NCBI GenBank assembly: GCA_035517495.1
Contig: DATIYT010000134.1
Location: 1 to 64,000 of the forward strand
DNA: 64,000 bases
Direction: 5' to 3'
Source of the DNA: DASZHJ01 sp035517495
GTDB taxonomy: Bacteria > Pseudomonadota > Alphaproteobacteria > ATCC43930 > CGMCC-115725
Part shown: positions 28,663 to 38,269 of the stretch, one piece after another
How positions within the stretch are numbered: the first letter of the stretch is position 1
How the letters are laid out: each line of letters starts with the position of its first letter
The notes under the pieces: generated by a model
Database searches by the model: none
Told to the model about the DNA's origin: nothing
The model's input: only the letters and a program-made list of their open reading frames with translations
Translations under genes and position numbers: made by a program

Positions 28663-29520
28663 GGCGTCGAAGAAGGCGAAAGCGCGGACCTCGATGCTCT
28701 CGCGCGGCGGCGCGGCCTCGGGCGTTGTCGGGTCGTCGAAGGCGGTGTGCAGCGAGAACCGGGACCGGCCGTCTTTCATCGAGTCAAAACATTTGATGAG
28801 CACGGCTTCGCTTCGCTCCATGCGCGGGAAGTAATACCAGCGCTGAGCCGGGTTATGGAGACCGTGATAGATCTCGCCGGTGCGATCGGTATAGACGAGG
28901 TCCGCCGTGACGAGGTCACCGGGGGCAAGGCTTGCGCCGTCGGCAAGCGCGAGCGGTGCCATCTGCACCGGGCCGCGGATCGGGCGCCAAACATTGATTT
29001 CGACGTAACGACGTTGCAGCCGCGCATCGGCCTCCGGGCCCAGCAAATCACGGACACGCTGCGGTCCCGATTTTTCCGTGTAATCATTGTGCACCAGGCG
29101 AACCGGAGCGCGAAGTCCGCGCTCAACATGCCTCTCGGCGACGCGGATCGTGTGATCGAACACGACCGTCTTCGAGGCACCTGTCGCCTCCTTTATGAGG
29201 CGCTCGACCTCAGGATAATAAATCTCTCGTACGGCGCGCTCGTCATAGAAATCGCCCATGCGCGTATCGCGCCGAACCAGCATGAACCCCTCGCGATCCA
29301 GCGAAAGCTTGCCGGCGATCGGCCGAGCGTCGTGAATGCGCGTCACGAACGGACCATAGTTGCCGACGCGCCGGACCTCGCCCGTTCCCGGCGGTGGGTT
29401 GTAGGTGGTGGGCTTTACTGAGGCATCCCGAAGAAAGGTCAGGGGGGCCTCGACATAGGACAACCCGGGGGACGTCCCGCTGGCAGCATCGGCCAAGGCG
29501 TCTTTCACGACGGCAGTCAT
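28660..29520 (-). CDS. CmcJ/NvfI family oxidoreductase
   Basis: This 286-residue protein resembles the CmcJ/NvfI (AsaB-like, GA4-desaturase-like) family of possible iron-dependent oxygenases. Supporting blocks are VVFDHTIRV, VRLVHNDYTEKSGPQRV with the conserved HxDYT motif, INVWRPIRGPVQMAPLALADG, and the C-terminal WYYFPRMERSEAVLIKCFDS. Fungal members act in secondary metabolism; the bacterial substrates are unknown. I chose the ATG at 29520. The gene stands alone, converging on tyrS. Confidence 0.8.
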   Translation of the reverse strand: MTAVVKDALADAASGTSPGLSYVEAPLTFLRDASVKPTTYNPPPGTGEVRRVGNYGPFVTRIHDARPIAGKLSLDREGFMLVRRDTRMGDFYDERAVREIYYPEVERLIKEATGASKTVVFDHTIRVAERHVERGLRAPVRLVHNDYTEKSGPQRVRDLLGPEADARLQRRYVEINVWRPIRGPVQMAPLALADGASLAPGDLVTADLVYTDRTGEIYHGLHNPAQRWYYFPRMERSEAVLIKCFDSMKDGRSRFSLHTAFDDPTTPEAAPPRESIEVRAFAFFDA

Positions 29521-29639
29521 CTGCTCGCGCTCCCTATGGTCGTTGTAGCCATGGATGTAGGCGGTTCGCGCCGTTCGCGCAATTGAACTTAGCACATGCC
29601 CTCGATTAGAAAAACTAAGGCTGGCCGGCCTGGCGCAAT

Positions 29640-32600
29640 TCAGCCGCCGCTGCTGTGGTCGTGTTCCGGCCCTGGCCCCTGCTCCTGGACATCGTTCGTC
29701 GTCGGCGGACCGCTTGGCCGCGGCGCATTGAATAGGAAGAGTTTGCGCAGGAAGCCCGGTGCAACCGCGCTTAGGGGATTGACGGAGACCTTGGGGTCAT
29801 CGGCCGCCCCGGCAACCCGAAAATTTATGCCGAATACGCCGCCGCCCTCGCTGCCGAGCAGCAGCGGCCCCAACACCGGGACGTTTCCGAGCACGCTGTT
29901 AATGGTATAGGCGGGAACCAGAACTCCCGCGATATCCATGGTGTTGCGGCGCAGATCGACCGAGCCGCCGGCGTTGATCCCAAGCGCACCGCCGTAAGCG
30001 CGCGCCTCGGAAAAGGTGACCTTGCCGGCGTCGAAGACGTAGTCGCCGCGCAGCTTTGTGAACGGTATGCCCTTGCCTTGCAGAAGATTGCTGGCGCCCG
30101 AGAGCGAGCCCACCGACAGGACGCGCGCGAAAGTAGGCGCGTGCTGTACCACGTAGTCCTCGCCCTCCACATGCCCGCCGAATATGCGGCGTCCGTTCGT
30201 GTCCTCGGCCCGCCCGAGAACAGTAACGCGGCCGCCTATTACCGCATCGGTCGCGTTGAGCAACCTCAGCGCAGCTCCCAAATTGTCGCTCGTGATCCGC
30301 AGATCCCGGTCACCTGGCACGTCGCCGAACCGGACCGACAGCGTGCCGTGATCCGTGAAGTTGGTGTCGAGAACCACGGTCTGCCAATGCACGCCGTCAT
30401 CAACGAAGCGGAGCGACACATTGCGCGCCTCGCGGTCGGCTCCAAGGATCAATCGATCGACCTTGACGTTGAGCGCGAGCGGTTCCCTGGCATCGCCGCC
30501 AAGGCCGGGGCCGAGATCGCTGAGTAGCTTGGTGGCATCGAGGCTCTTGCCCGCAATTGTCACCGACCACCCGCCGTTCGTCGCGCGCTCGACCCAGCCG
30601 GCAATATCCGTGGTCCCGGCGGAGACCCGCCGCAGCTCTACCCGCTGCAGCTCCGCGGTCCCCGGTGCAAAGGCGACCGAAAAGGCGGCGCTTATGGTGT
30701 CGCCGTTGATGGTTCCTTGCTGCACCGCCGTCAAGCGATCGCCGACGAAGAGCAGCCGCAACTGCGCGTGCGCCTCGACACCCGCAGGCTTCAACCAATT
30801 GAATTTTTCGATGGTGACATTGGCATCGCGCAGACCGAGCGACACGTCAGCCTGCCCGTTGCCTTTTTGGACCGCGTAGGACACATCGAGGTCGATCGGC
30901 CCCTTGATGAACTCCGAGAGATAGTCAACGCCAATCCGCCGCCGCTCAGCATCGTCGAGCCGAATCTTGAGCGTGTAATGACGGGTTCCGTCGCGCAGCC
31001 CCTGGGTCCAGCCGATGGTCGCCGGCACCTGATCGACCTCGCCGGAACCCTGCAGCTTGAGCGAATTGTGATCCAATTCGAATTTCAGGTCGCCGCCGCT
31101 CAAATCGCGGCCGAACACCAGTCCGCTCGCGGCGACATCCCTAAGCACCGCCTTGGCGCTGTAGTCGACATTCTCGATCTTGAGATTGTGCAGCAAGGGA
31201 AAACGGAACGCGACTTGGACATCCGCGATCCCCGCTATCTTTGCGGGATCGACGGCGACGTTCCGCGCGTAGTGCAGGGGCTTGCTGTCGAGCAACTCGA
31301 GAATGTCCCGCAATGGGCCGGCAGCCGACGCATTGATCGCGATCTGCTCGTCGTCGGTATCGAGCTTGGTCAGCTGCACCGAACCGCCGGTGATTCGCAA
31401 TCCCCCGAGAGTGCCGCCATTGGGCGTGAGTTCGAAATGCGCGAGATCGAAATTGCCCGTGCCGTCGATTGCGCGGATCGCCGTAAGCGGCGGAAAATAG
31501 TCGACCGTGAGATTGCGGAACGACACGCTGCCCTTGAGCGCCGTGGCTCGCAGCGGCTTCTCCGCCCCGGCTGTCAGGTCCACCTTCAGATTGATGTCGG
31601 CGCGCGCTTCGTCCACGACGCCGTCATGCAGGTGCCCGGTTATCCATGCCCGGCTCGACGGACTGACCGCCGGAGGCCAGTACTGCGCAAAGGCACCGAC
31701 CGAAAGGTTCTTCACCGAAACCTTCGCGCTGACATCCAGGTGGTCGAGGCTCTCGCCGCGCAGGAATTCGCGGCGTAACCCGTTAACCTCGCCGCTGACT
31801 CCGATCTGGGGTCCTCCCAGATCCACGTTCAGCTGCTGGATGGCGAGCCGCGACGCTATGGGGTCGTAGGCAAACCTCGCCTTTCCACCCTTGATCGCCA
31901 GAGTTCCGTTCGCCAGGCGCGGGTCTTCGATTTGACCGCTTCCGACTGCAAGGTCGCCTTCGCCGGAATCGATGGCCAACCGCGCAGTATCAAGCGAGAA
32001 GCTAAGCCGTCCACTGAGGGGAACCTGTACGGCCGCTAGCTTGGCAAGCGAGGGAGCCGCGCCGGCAAAGTGCGCGGGATTGAGGTCCACGATGGCGACG
32101 CCGCCTTCGAGACGATGCTCGGGCTGGCTGTACTGAAACTCGCCCGCGAAATCGGCCTTCTGGTCGCCCGCCGATACCGAGATTCGAGCGCTGCCGCTGA
32201 TGCCGGCGTCGCTGCGGACCAGTGTTGCGTCGGTGCGCGCCTGCCACGTGAAGCCGAGCGCGCGGTCTTCAAGCGAGAGCGCCGCGTCGCGGATCAAAAC
32301 GGTGTGCAAATAGCCGAAGGTTCCGCGTTGATCCGTGGCCGGGGTCAGATTGTTGAGCAGGTCCGCCGCCAGCGCCTCGGTACCGGATCCTTGACCCAGT
32401 CCAAGGTGGATCGTGCCGTCGGGAGCCCGCACCAGATGTATTTGCGGCGAGACCAGCACGATGCGCGTCGGCGCCGCGCGCCCCATGAGAGCGGCGCGCA
32501 GGCTGAAATTCAGCCCGACGCGCGGCAGCGCCACCTCGGCGCTGCCGTCCGCGAGTTTGATGCGCGCGCCATCCGCCAGGACATCGAGCGTGTGATTCTC

Positions 32601-32897
32601 GGGATCGAAGCTGAGCTCGGTGTGCTCCACCGAGACGGTGAAGCCCTCCCCTGGCGGCGCAAGCGCCTCCTGCACCCACGGCACGAGCGCGTCGAGAGAC
32701 ATCGGTCCGCTGGAGAGTCGCCACCAGAATACCGCGATGGAAATCGCGAGCCCCGTCACCAGCACGCCCGCCAACCGCAGGCAAAAATGCACGCCGCGAA
32801 GCATCGAACGCCGCTTGCGGGGCTCTTGCGCCGCTTGACCCGCCGCAGCCGGGCGCGCAGGCTCGCTCCCGTCTTCGTGCTGAGATTGCTCGCTCAT
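29640..32897 (-). CDS. YhdP/AsmA-like giant envelope protein
   Basis: This 1085-residue protein has a short cytoplasmic N-terminus, one membrane helix (about 36-56) and a very long periplasmic region of beta-rich repeats. The C-terminal AsmA-type block (GINAGGSVDLRRNTMDIAGVLVPAYTINSVLGNVPVLGPLLLG followed by GGGVFGINFRVAGAADDPKVSVNPL, near 990-1060) is diagnostic of the YhdP/DUF3971 family. These proteins bridge the periplasm and are thought to carry phospholipids to the outer membrane. The proline-rich end is not conserved. The assigned start is within one base of the divergent glnE start, so the first 31 residues (next Met at 32804) are uncertain. Confidence 0.9.
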   Translation of the reverse strand: MSEQSQHEDGSEPARPAAAGQAAQEPRKRRSMLRGVHFCLRLAGVLVTGLAISIAVFWWRLSSGPMSLDALVPWVQEALAPPGEGFTVSVEHTELSFDPENHTLDVLADGARIKLADGSAEVALPRVGLNFSLRAALMGRAAPTRIVLVSPQIHLVRAPDGTIHLGLGQGSGTEALAADLLNNLTPATDQRGTFGYLHTVLIRDAALSLEDRALGFTWQARTDATLVRSDAGISGSARISVSAGDQKADFAGEFQYSQPEHRLEGGVAIVDLNPAHFAGAAPSLAKLAAVQVPLSGRLSFSLDTARLAIDSGEGDLAVGSGQIEDPRLANGTLAIKGGKARFAYDPIASRLAIQQLNVDLGGPQIGVSGEVNGLRREFLRGESLDHLDVSAKVSVKNLSVGAFAQYWPPAVSPSSRAWITGHLHDGVVDEARADINLKVDLTAGAEKPLRATALKGSVSFRNLTVDYFPPLTAIRAIDGTGNFDLAHFELTPNGGTLGGLRITGGSVQLTKLDTDDEQIAINASAAGPLRDILELLDSKPLHYARNVAVDPAKIAGIADVQVAFRFPLLHNLKIENVDYSAKAVLRDVAASGLVFGRDLSGGDLKFELDHNSLKLQGSGEVDQVPATIGWTQGLRDGTRHYTLKIRLDDAERRRIGVDYLSEFIKGPIDLDVSYAVQKGNGQADVSLGLRDANVTIEKFNWLKPAGVEAHAQLRLLFVGDRLTAVQQGTINGDTISAAFSVAFAPGTAELQRVELRRVSAGTTDIAGWVERATNGGWSVTIAGKSLDATKLLSDLGPGLGGDAREPLALNVKVDRLILGADREARNVSLRFVDDGVHWQTVVLDTNFTDHGTLSVRFGDVPGDRDLRITSDNLGAALRLLNATDAVIGGRVTVLGRAEDTNGRRIFGGHVEGEDYVVQHAPTFARVLSVGSLSGASNLLQGKGIPFTKLRGDYVFDAGKVTFSEARAYGGALGINAGGSVDLRRNTMDIAGVLVPAYTINSVLGNVPVLGPLLLGSEGGGVFGINFRVAGAADDPKVSVNPLSAVAPGFLRKLFLFNAPRPSGPPTTNDVQEQGPGPEHDHSSGG

Positions 32898-35800
32898 GCT
32901 TGCGTCGTTACCACCGATTGATGCTCAGAAAATACCTCGACCCGGCGACCCCGCGATGGCCGCGCTTGGTCTGGCGCGCTGGCATGAGCGCGCCGCCGAA
33001 GAAGATGCGGAGACCGGAGCCTCGATGCGTACGCTCGCCGACGATGGCGCCGGAAGCAGATTACTCGCCGCTTTGTTCGGCAATAGCCCGTTCCTCACCC
33101 AGTGTTCCCTAAAGGAGCCAAGTTTCCTGCTGCGACTCCTTCGTCTCGGGCCCGACAATACTTTCGCTGAAGTCGTCGGATCGCTCAATCACCATTTCGC
33201 GACCGGTGCGGACCGGGCCGGCTTGATGCACCGGCTGCGCGTCGCCAAGCGGCGAGCCGCGCTTTTGATCGCAACCGCCGACATCGCGGGATGGTGGCCG
33301 CTGGAGCGCGTTACCGCCGCGCTCAGCGACTTTGCCGAAGCCGCCCTGCGCGCGGCGCTGCAACACCTGCTGCGCCACGCCCACGATACCGGCGACTTGG
33401 TGCTTGCGCACCCCGAGACGCCCGAGCGCGAATGCGGCGTCATCGTGCTTGGCATGGGCAAGCTCGGTGCGCACGAACTCAACTACTCCAGCGACATCGA
33501 CCTCATCGTGCTCTTCGACGAGGAGCGCGTGCGTTATAGCGGGCGCGAGAACGTCCGGCAACGATTTGCGCGCCTCGCCCGCGACCTCGTGCGGCTCTTC
33601 GACGAGCGCACCGAGGAGGGGTATGTGTTCCGCACCGATTTGCGGCTGCGTCCGGACCCCGCCTCGACGCCGCCGGCACTCTCGGTGCTGGCGGCCCTCA
33701 CTTACTACGAGAGTACCGGACAGAATTGGGAACGCGCTGCTTTCATCAAGGCACGGGCAGTCGCGGGTGACGACGAGTCGGGGCAGCGCTTCCTCAGGGA
33801 GTTGCAACCGTTTCTTTGGCGCAAGCACCTCGACTTCGCGGCGATCCAGGACATTCATTCGATCAAGCGCCAAATCCACGCTCATAAGGGAGGCGGGCGA
33901 ATTGCGGTGCTCGGCCACAACATCAAGCTCGGCCGTGGCGGCATCCGCGAAATTGAATTTTTCGCTCAAACCCAACAATTGATTTGGGGCGGGCGCCTAC
34001 CGGCGCTCCGCGTCGCCGGAACTTGCGATGCACTGGCGATACTTGCGGCAAGCGGTCGCATCTCGCCTGAAACCGCCGCTCAAATGACCGAAGCCTACCG
34101 TTTCCTGCGCCGGGTCGAGCACCGCCTGCAGATGATCGATGATCAGCAGGTGCACAACCTGCCCAGCGACGCCGCAGGCTTGGGGCGGCTCGCGCGCTTT
34201 CTGGGCTATCCCACAACCGATGCGTTCACGGCAGAACTGCTGCATTACCTGACCACGGTCGAGGCGCATTATGCGCATCTTTTCGAGGAAGCGCCCGCCC
34301 TGACCGCACGCGGCAACCTCGTGTTCACCGGCAGCGAGGACGATCCCGAAACGCTCGCCACCATTCGCTCGCTTGGATATTCCGAACCCGGTGCCGTCAC
34401 CGCGATGGTGCGGGGTTGGCATCATGGCCGTTACCGAGCGATGCGCAGTCAGCGCGCGCGCGAACTGCTGACCGAGCTTATCCCAGGGCTGCTCTCGGCG
34501 TTCGGCCGGACCGCGAATCCCGATACGGCGCTGATGCGCTTCGATCAGCTCTTGGAACGCTTGCCGGCGGGCGTGCAGCTACTCTCGCTGTTCCACGCAA
34601 ACCCCGGCGTGCTCGACACGGTCGCGGAAATCATGGGTGGAGTGCCGCGTCTCGCGGACCAGCTTGCGCAGCGGCCGAGCCTGCTCGACGGCGTGCTCAC
34701 CGCCGGATTCTTCGATCCTCTGCCGGCGCAACCGGTGCTCGCGGACGACCTGAGCCGGTCGCTCGCCGCCGCCCGCGACTATGAGGATCTGCTCGAGATG
34801 ACGCGCCGCTGGGCGCATGACAAGCGTTTCCAAATCGGCACGCAAATTCTGCGCGGCTCGCTCGATGGCGCAACCGCCGGCGCGCACTTCGCGGATGTCG
34901 CGGAAAGCGTGATTGCGGCGCTGCTGACCCGGATCACGGCGTTCTTCGGGCACGCCCACGGCGAGGTTCCCGGCGGCGAGGCGATTGTGCTCGCGCTCGG
35001 CAAGCTCGGCGGGCGCGAAATGACCACCACCTCCGACCTCGACCTGATCTTGATCTACGATGCGCCGCAGACCGAGGAAAATTCCGACGGCGCGCGGCCG
35101 CTGCCGGTCCCGACCTATTACATGCGGCTCTGGCAGCGCCTCGTCAATGCGCTCACCGCGCTCACCGCCGAGGGGACCCTCTACGAAGTCGATATGCGGC
35201 TTCGGCCATCGGGAACCAAGGGCCCGATCGCCACCAGCCTCGAGACTTTCCACCGCTACCATCAAGAGTCGGCCTGGACCTGGGAGCATATGGCGCTGAC
35301 GCGCGCGCGCGTTGTCGCGGGCTCGCCACGCCTCGCCGAGCGAGTAGCCGCGGAAATCAACGCGATCCTGACCCAGCGACGCGATCCCGAGCGGCTGGTC
35401 TTCGACGTCGCCGATATGCGCGAGCGCATCGCGGCGCAGTACCGCAATCCGCCGATCTGGGAAGTGAAGCATCGGCGCGGCGGTCTCATCGACATTGAAT
35501 TTATCGCCCAGTATCTGGAACTGCGCTGGGCTTCGACACATCCGGCGGTGCTGCACCAGAATACGGCGGCGGCGATCGAGGCACTCCGCGCGGCGGGAGC
35601 GCTCGAACCGGCGATGGCGGGAGATCTCCTCTCTGCTCTCGCGCTCTGGCGCAATGTGCAGGGCCTGATCAAGTTCGCGGTGGCGGAACCATTCGACGAG
35701 GCGGCCGCGTCGCCCGCTTTGCGGCAGATTCTCGTGCGCGGAACCGGCGCTGTTGACTTGGAGGGTCTCAAGGCGGATATGGACGCGGCCGGCCAGCGCG

Positions 35801-35928
35801 TAAGAACGCATTTCGCGTCATTGATCGAATCCCCCGCGCTGATCGTGCGCAGCCGGGGCGCCGTCGAGGGATCGCGGGCGGCCGAAACAACGGAGGATGA
35901 GTGGCATGAGTCTGGAAATCGGCGATAA
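32896..35928 (+). CDS. glnE: Glutamine synthetase adenylyltransferase / adenylyl-removing enzyme
   Basis: This 1010-residue bifunctional enzyme sets glutamine synthetase activity by adding or removing AMP in response to PII and glutamine. Two nucleotidyltransferase domains are visible. The deadenylylating one has GMGKLGAHELNYSSDIDLIVLFDE (about 186-210), and the adenylylating one has ALGKLGGREMTTTSDLDLILIYD (about 697-720). Each is followed by helical PII-sensing regions (RRVEHRLQMIDDQQVHNLP; GGLIDIEFIAQYLELRW). The start at 32896 overlaps the divergent YhdP start; an in-frame ATG at 32956 is the alternative. The end overlaps bcp. Confidence 0.96.
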   Translation: MLASLPPIDAQKIPRPGDPAMAALGLARWHERAAEEDAETGASMRTLADDGAGSRLLAALFGNSPFLTQCSLKEPSFLLRLLRLGPDNTFAEVVGSLNHHFATGADRAGLMHRLRVAKRRAALLIATADIAGWWPLERVTAALSDFAEAALRAALQHLLRHAHDTGDLVLAHPETPERECGVIVLGMGKLGAHELNYSSDIDLIVLFDEERVRYSGRENVRQRFARLARDLVRLFDERTEEGYVFRTDLRLRPDPASTPPALSVLAALTYYESTGQNWERAAFIKARAVAGDDESGQRFLRELQPFLWRKHLDFAAIQDIHSIKRQIHAHKGGGRIAVLGHNIKLGRGGIREIEFFAQTQQLIWGGRLPALRVAGTCDALAILAASGRISPETAAQMTEAYRFLRRVEHRLQMIDDQQVHNLPSDAAGLGRLARFLGYPTTDAFTAELLHYLTTVEAHYAHLFEEAPALTARGNLVFTGSEDDPETLATIRSLGYSEPGAVTAMVRGWHHGRYRAMRSQRARELLTELIPGLLSAFGRTANPDTALMRFDQLLERLPAGVQLLSLFHANPGVLDTVAEIMGGVPRLADQLAQRPSLLDGVLTAGFFDPLPAQPVLADDLSRSLAAARDYEDLLEMTRRWAHDKRFQIGTQILRGSLDGATAGAHFADVAESVIAALLTRITAFFGHAHGEVPGGEAIVLALGKLGGREMTTTSDLDLILIYDAPQTEENSDGARPLPVPTYYMRLWQRLVNALTALTAEGTLYEVDMRLRPSGTKGPIATSLETFHRYHQESAWTWEHMALTRARVVAGSPRLAERVAAEINAILTQRRDPERLVFDVADMRERIAAQYRNPPIWEVKHRRGGLIDIEFIAQYLELRWASTHPAVLHQNTAAAIEALRAAGALEPAMAGDLLSALALWRNVQGLIKFAVAEPFDEAAASPALRQILVRGTGAVDLEGLKADMDAAGQRVRTHFASLIESPALIVRSRGAVEGSRAAETTEDEWHESGNRR

Positions 35929-36370
35929 GGCACCCGACTTCACTTTGCCGACCGACGGCAGCGGCAAGGTGTCGCTCAAGGCGCTGCACGGCAAACCGGT
36001 GATCCTTTACTTCTACCCGAAGGACGACACCTCGGGCTGCACGGCGGAGGCCTGCGGATTTCGCGACTCCCTGCCCAATTTTTCCAAGACCGGCGCTACG
36101 GTGGTTGGCGTTTCCAAGGATACCGTCGCCGCCCATGACAAGTTCAAGAAGAAGTACCACCTGCCCTTCATACTGGCCTCGGACGCCGAGGGCGATGTAT
36201 GCGAGCGCTATGAGGTCTGGAAAAAGAAGAGCATGTATGGCCGCACCTATATGGGAATCGAGCGCTCGACCTTCCTGATCGACGGGAAGGGCTTGCTGCG
36301 CGGCATTTGGCGCAAGGTCAAAGTATCCGGCCATGTGGACGAAGTCCTGAAATCGGCGCAGGCGCTGTAA
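35906..36370 (+). CDS. bcp: Thioredoxin-dependent thiol peroxidase (Bcp/PrxQ)
   Basis: This peroxiredoxin of about 154 residues reduces hydroperoxides with thioredoxin. The peroxidatic and resolving cysteines lie five residues apart in DDTSGCTAEACGFRD (around residues 43-48), the PrxQ arrangement. ERSTFLIDGKGLLRGIWRKVKVSGHVDEVL closes the fold. ATGs at 35897 and 35906 are both possible; the second fits the family start MSLEIGDKAPDF. The gene overlaps the end of glnE, so it is probably translated from the same message. Confidence 0.94.
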   Translation: MSLEIGDKAPDFTLPTDGSGKVSLKALHGKPVILYFYPKDDTSGCTAEACGFRDSLPNFSKTGATVVGVSKDTVAAHDKFKKKYHLPFILASDAEGDVCERYEVWKKKSMYGRTYMGIERSTFLIDGKGLLRGIWRKVKVSGHVDEVLKSAQAL

Positions 36371-36380
36371 GCTGCTCACG

Positions 36381-37196
36381 ATGGCGACGCTGACGGCGGC
36401 CGCGGTTGCCGTGCTCGAGACCGCAAATCCCGCCGAGAAAATCGCGCGCACCCATGAGGCGGCAAATCTCTGGCGGCGGGGAACACTGTCCGAGGTCGGC
36501 ACCGCTTCCCCACCCGACCGGCCCGCGCGCCCGGAACGTCCTCGGCTCTTGCCCCCGCGCGAAATGCCAAAGCGCCGAGCGGGTGGCGAGCATGGCAACC
36601 GCGTGGCGTTGTTGCACGCGATTGCGCATATCGAACTCAACGCGATCGATCTTGCCTCGGATTTGATCGCGCGCTTTGCGTCCCCGGATTTGCCACGCGC
36701 GTTCTTCGACGATTGGGTCGCGGTCGCCGACGAAGAGGCAACGCACCACGGGTTGCTGACCACGCGGCTCGCCGAGCTGGGCGCCGCCTATGGCGATCTA
36801 CCCGCTCACGATGGGCTCTGGGAAGCGGCGTCCGCGACCGCGGAAGACCTGTTGGCGCGCCTCGCCGTCGTCCCGCTGGTGCTGGAAGCGCGCGGCCTCG
36901 ACGTAACGCCGGCCATGATCGAGCGTCTGGAGGCAAGCGGCGACCAACGCAGTGCCGAAATCCTCCGCATCATCTATCGAGACGAGATCAGCCACGTGGC
37001 CGCGGGTCGTCGCTGGTTTGCTTTCGAGGCGGCGCGGCGCGCCCTTTCGCCGGTGGAGACCTACCACGCGCTGGTCCGGCGGTACTTCGGCGCCGCGCTC
37101 AAGGCACCGTTCAACGAGCGAGCGCGGAGCGAGGCCGGATTCCCGCCGGCATTTTATGCTCCGCTGGTGGCGATGAATGAACGCCGGAGGAGGTGA
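36381..37196 (+). CDS. DUF455 family ferritin-like protein
   Basis: This 271-residue protein is mostly helical. It carries pairs of acidic residues and histidines in a ferritin-like pattern: HAIAHIELNAIDLASDLIARF near residues 75-95, ADEEATHHGLL, and YRDEISHVAAGRRWF near 195-210. These ExxH-type pairs could hold a di-metal centre. The family is widespread in proteobacteria, and its reaction is unknown. It begins 10 bp after bcp and ends 3 bp before the MetX-like gene, so a common transcript is likely. Confidence 0.85.
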   Translation: MATLTAAAVAVLETANPAEKIARTHEAANLWRRGTLSEVGTASPPDRPARPERPRLLPPREMPKRRAGGEHGNRVALLHAIAHIELNAIDLASDLIARFASPDLPRAFFDDWVAVADEEATHHGLLTTRLAELGAAYGDLPAHDGLWEAASATAEDLLARLAVVPLVLEARGLDVTPAMIERLEASGDQRSAEILRIIYRDEISHVAAGRRWFAFEAARRALSPVETYHALVRRYFGAALKAPFNERARSEAGFPPAFYAPLVAMNERRRR

Positions 37197-37199
37197 CGG

Positions 37200-38246
37200 A
37201 TGAACAGCCTGGTTGGCGTCGAGCGACAGCGACTGGCGCTGGGCGAATTCCGCCTGATCGACGGAAGAACTCTCCCGCAGCTCGTGCTTGCCTTCGAAAC
37301 CCATGGTCGTCTCGCGCTCGATGGCCGCAACGCAATTCTGGTGACACACGGATACACCAGCAATGCCCATGCTGCCGGGCGCTATGCGGCGGCCGATCCG
37401 CAGCCGGGCTGGTGGGATGGCGTGATCGGACCCGGCAAGCCGATCGATACCGACCGCTTCTTCGTTGTCAGCTCCAACATGTTGGGATCGAGCTACGGTT
37501 CGACCGGTCCCGGCAGCATCGACCCGCACACCGGCCGGCCCTACGGTCCCGATTTTCCCGAGATAGAGCTCGCGGACATCGTGGCAGCCCAGCATCGTCT
37601 CCTTCAGGCGCTCGGCGTCGGGCATCTGGTTGCCGTCGCGGGTGTTTCCTACGGCGGGTTCCAGGCCTTTCAGTGGGGTATCAGTTTCCCTCACTTCGTG
37701 GACGGACTCTGTGCCGTCTGCTCGGCGCCGCGCGGCCGAGGCCCGACAGCGATCGAGCAGACCACCGCCACGCTCGCATCGGATCCTCGTTGGAACGGCG
37801 GGCGCTTCTACGAGACCGGTGGCGTCTTCGAGACCTTGCGCGCGCTTCGCCTGCGCACGCTCACGCAATACGGCTACCAGCAGGTTCTCTCGGAACGTCT
37901 GGCCGATGCGGCGGAGCGCGATGCCGCCCTGGAGCGGCTCGCCGCCGACTGGGCGAGAGAGTTCGATGCCAACAGCCTGCTCACCCTCGGCCGCGCCGCC
38001 GCGCGCTTCGACGTGGAAGCCCAATTCTCCCGCCTGCGCGCCAAATTGCTGTACGTGCTCTCCACCACCGACACGCTCTTTCCACCCACGCTCGCGCCCG
38101 AGATCATGGGGAAGCTCCGCGCCGCCGGTGTCGACGCCGAGTACTTTGCGCTCGAGAGCGCCCACGGTCATGTCGCCAGCACCAGCGAGCCCGACAAATG
38201 GTCGCCGGCCTTGCGCCGGTTTCTTGCCCGCGTTGCCGGCGCCTGA
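37200..38246 (+). CDS. MetX-like alpha/beta-fold acyltransferase or hydrolase
   Basis: This 348-residue protein belongs to the homoserine O-acetyltransferase superfamily. It keeps the SSNMLGSSYGSTGPGSIDPHTGRPYG region, the nucleophile elbow GVSYGGFQAFQW (Ser near 155), an Asp in STTDTLF and a His in SAHGH near the C-terminus. True MetX enzymes usually have a GGSMGG elbow and are often followed by metW; neither is seen here. I therefore do not assign homoserine acetylation. A related hydrolase or acyltransferase is equally possible. It starts 3 bp after the DUF455 gene. Confidence 0.8.
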   Translation: MNSLVGVERQRLALGEFRLIDGRTLPQLVLAFETHGRLALDGRNAILVTHGYTSNAHAAGRYAAADPQPGWWDGVIGPGKPIDTDRFFVVSSNMLGSSYGSTGPGSIDPHTGRPYGPDFPEIELADIVAAQHRLLQALGVGHLVAVAGVSYGGFQAFQWGISFPHFVDGLCAVCSAPRGRGPTAIEQTTATLASDPRWNGGRFYETGGVFETLRALRLRTLTQYGYQQVLSERLADAAERDAALERLAADWAREFDANSLLTLGRAAARFDVEAQFSRLRAKLLYVLSTTDTLFPPTLAPEIMGKLRAAGVDAEYFALESAHGHVASTSEPDKWSPALRRFLARVAGA

Positions 38247-38269
38247 AGACACCGAGAGCCGCGCTTCCC

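Noticed and set aside
37200..38246. Assignment of the MetX-like gene as true homoserine O-acetyltransferase
   Set aside because: The nucleophile elbow is GVSYGG rather than GGSMGG and no metW follows, so only family membership is claimed.
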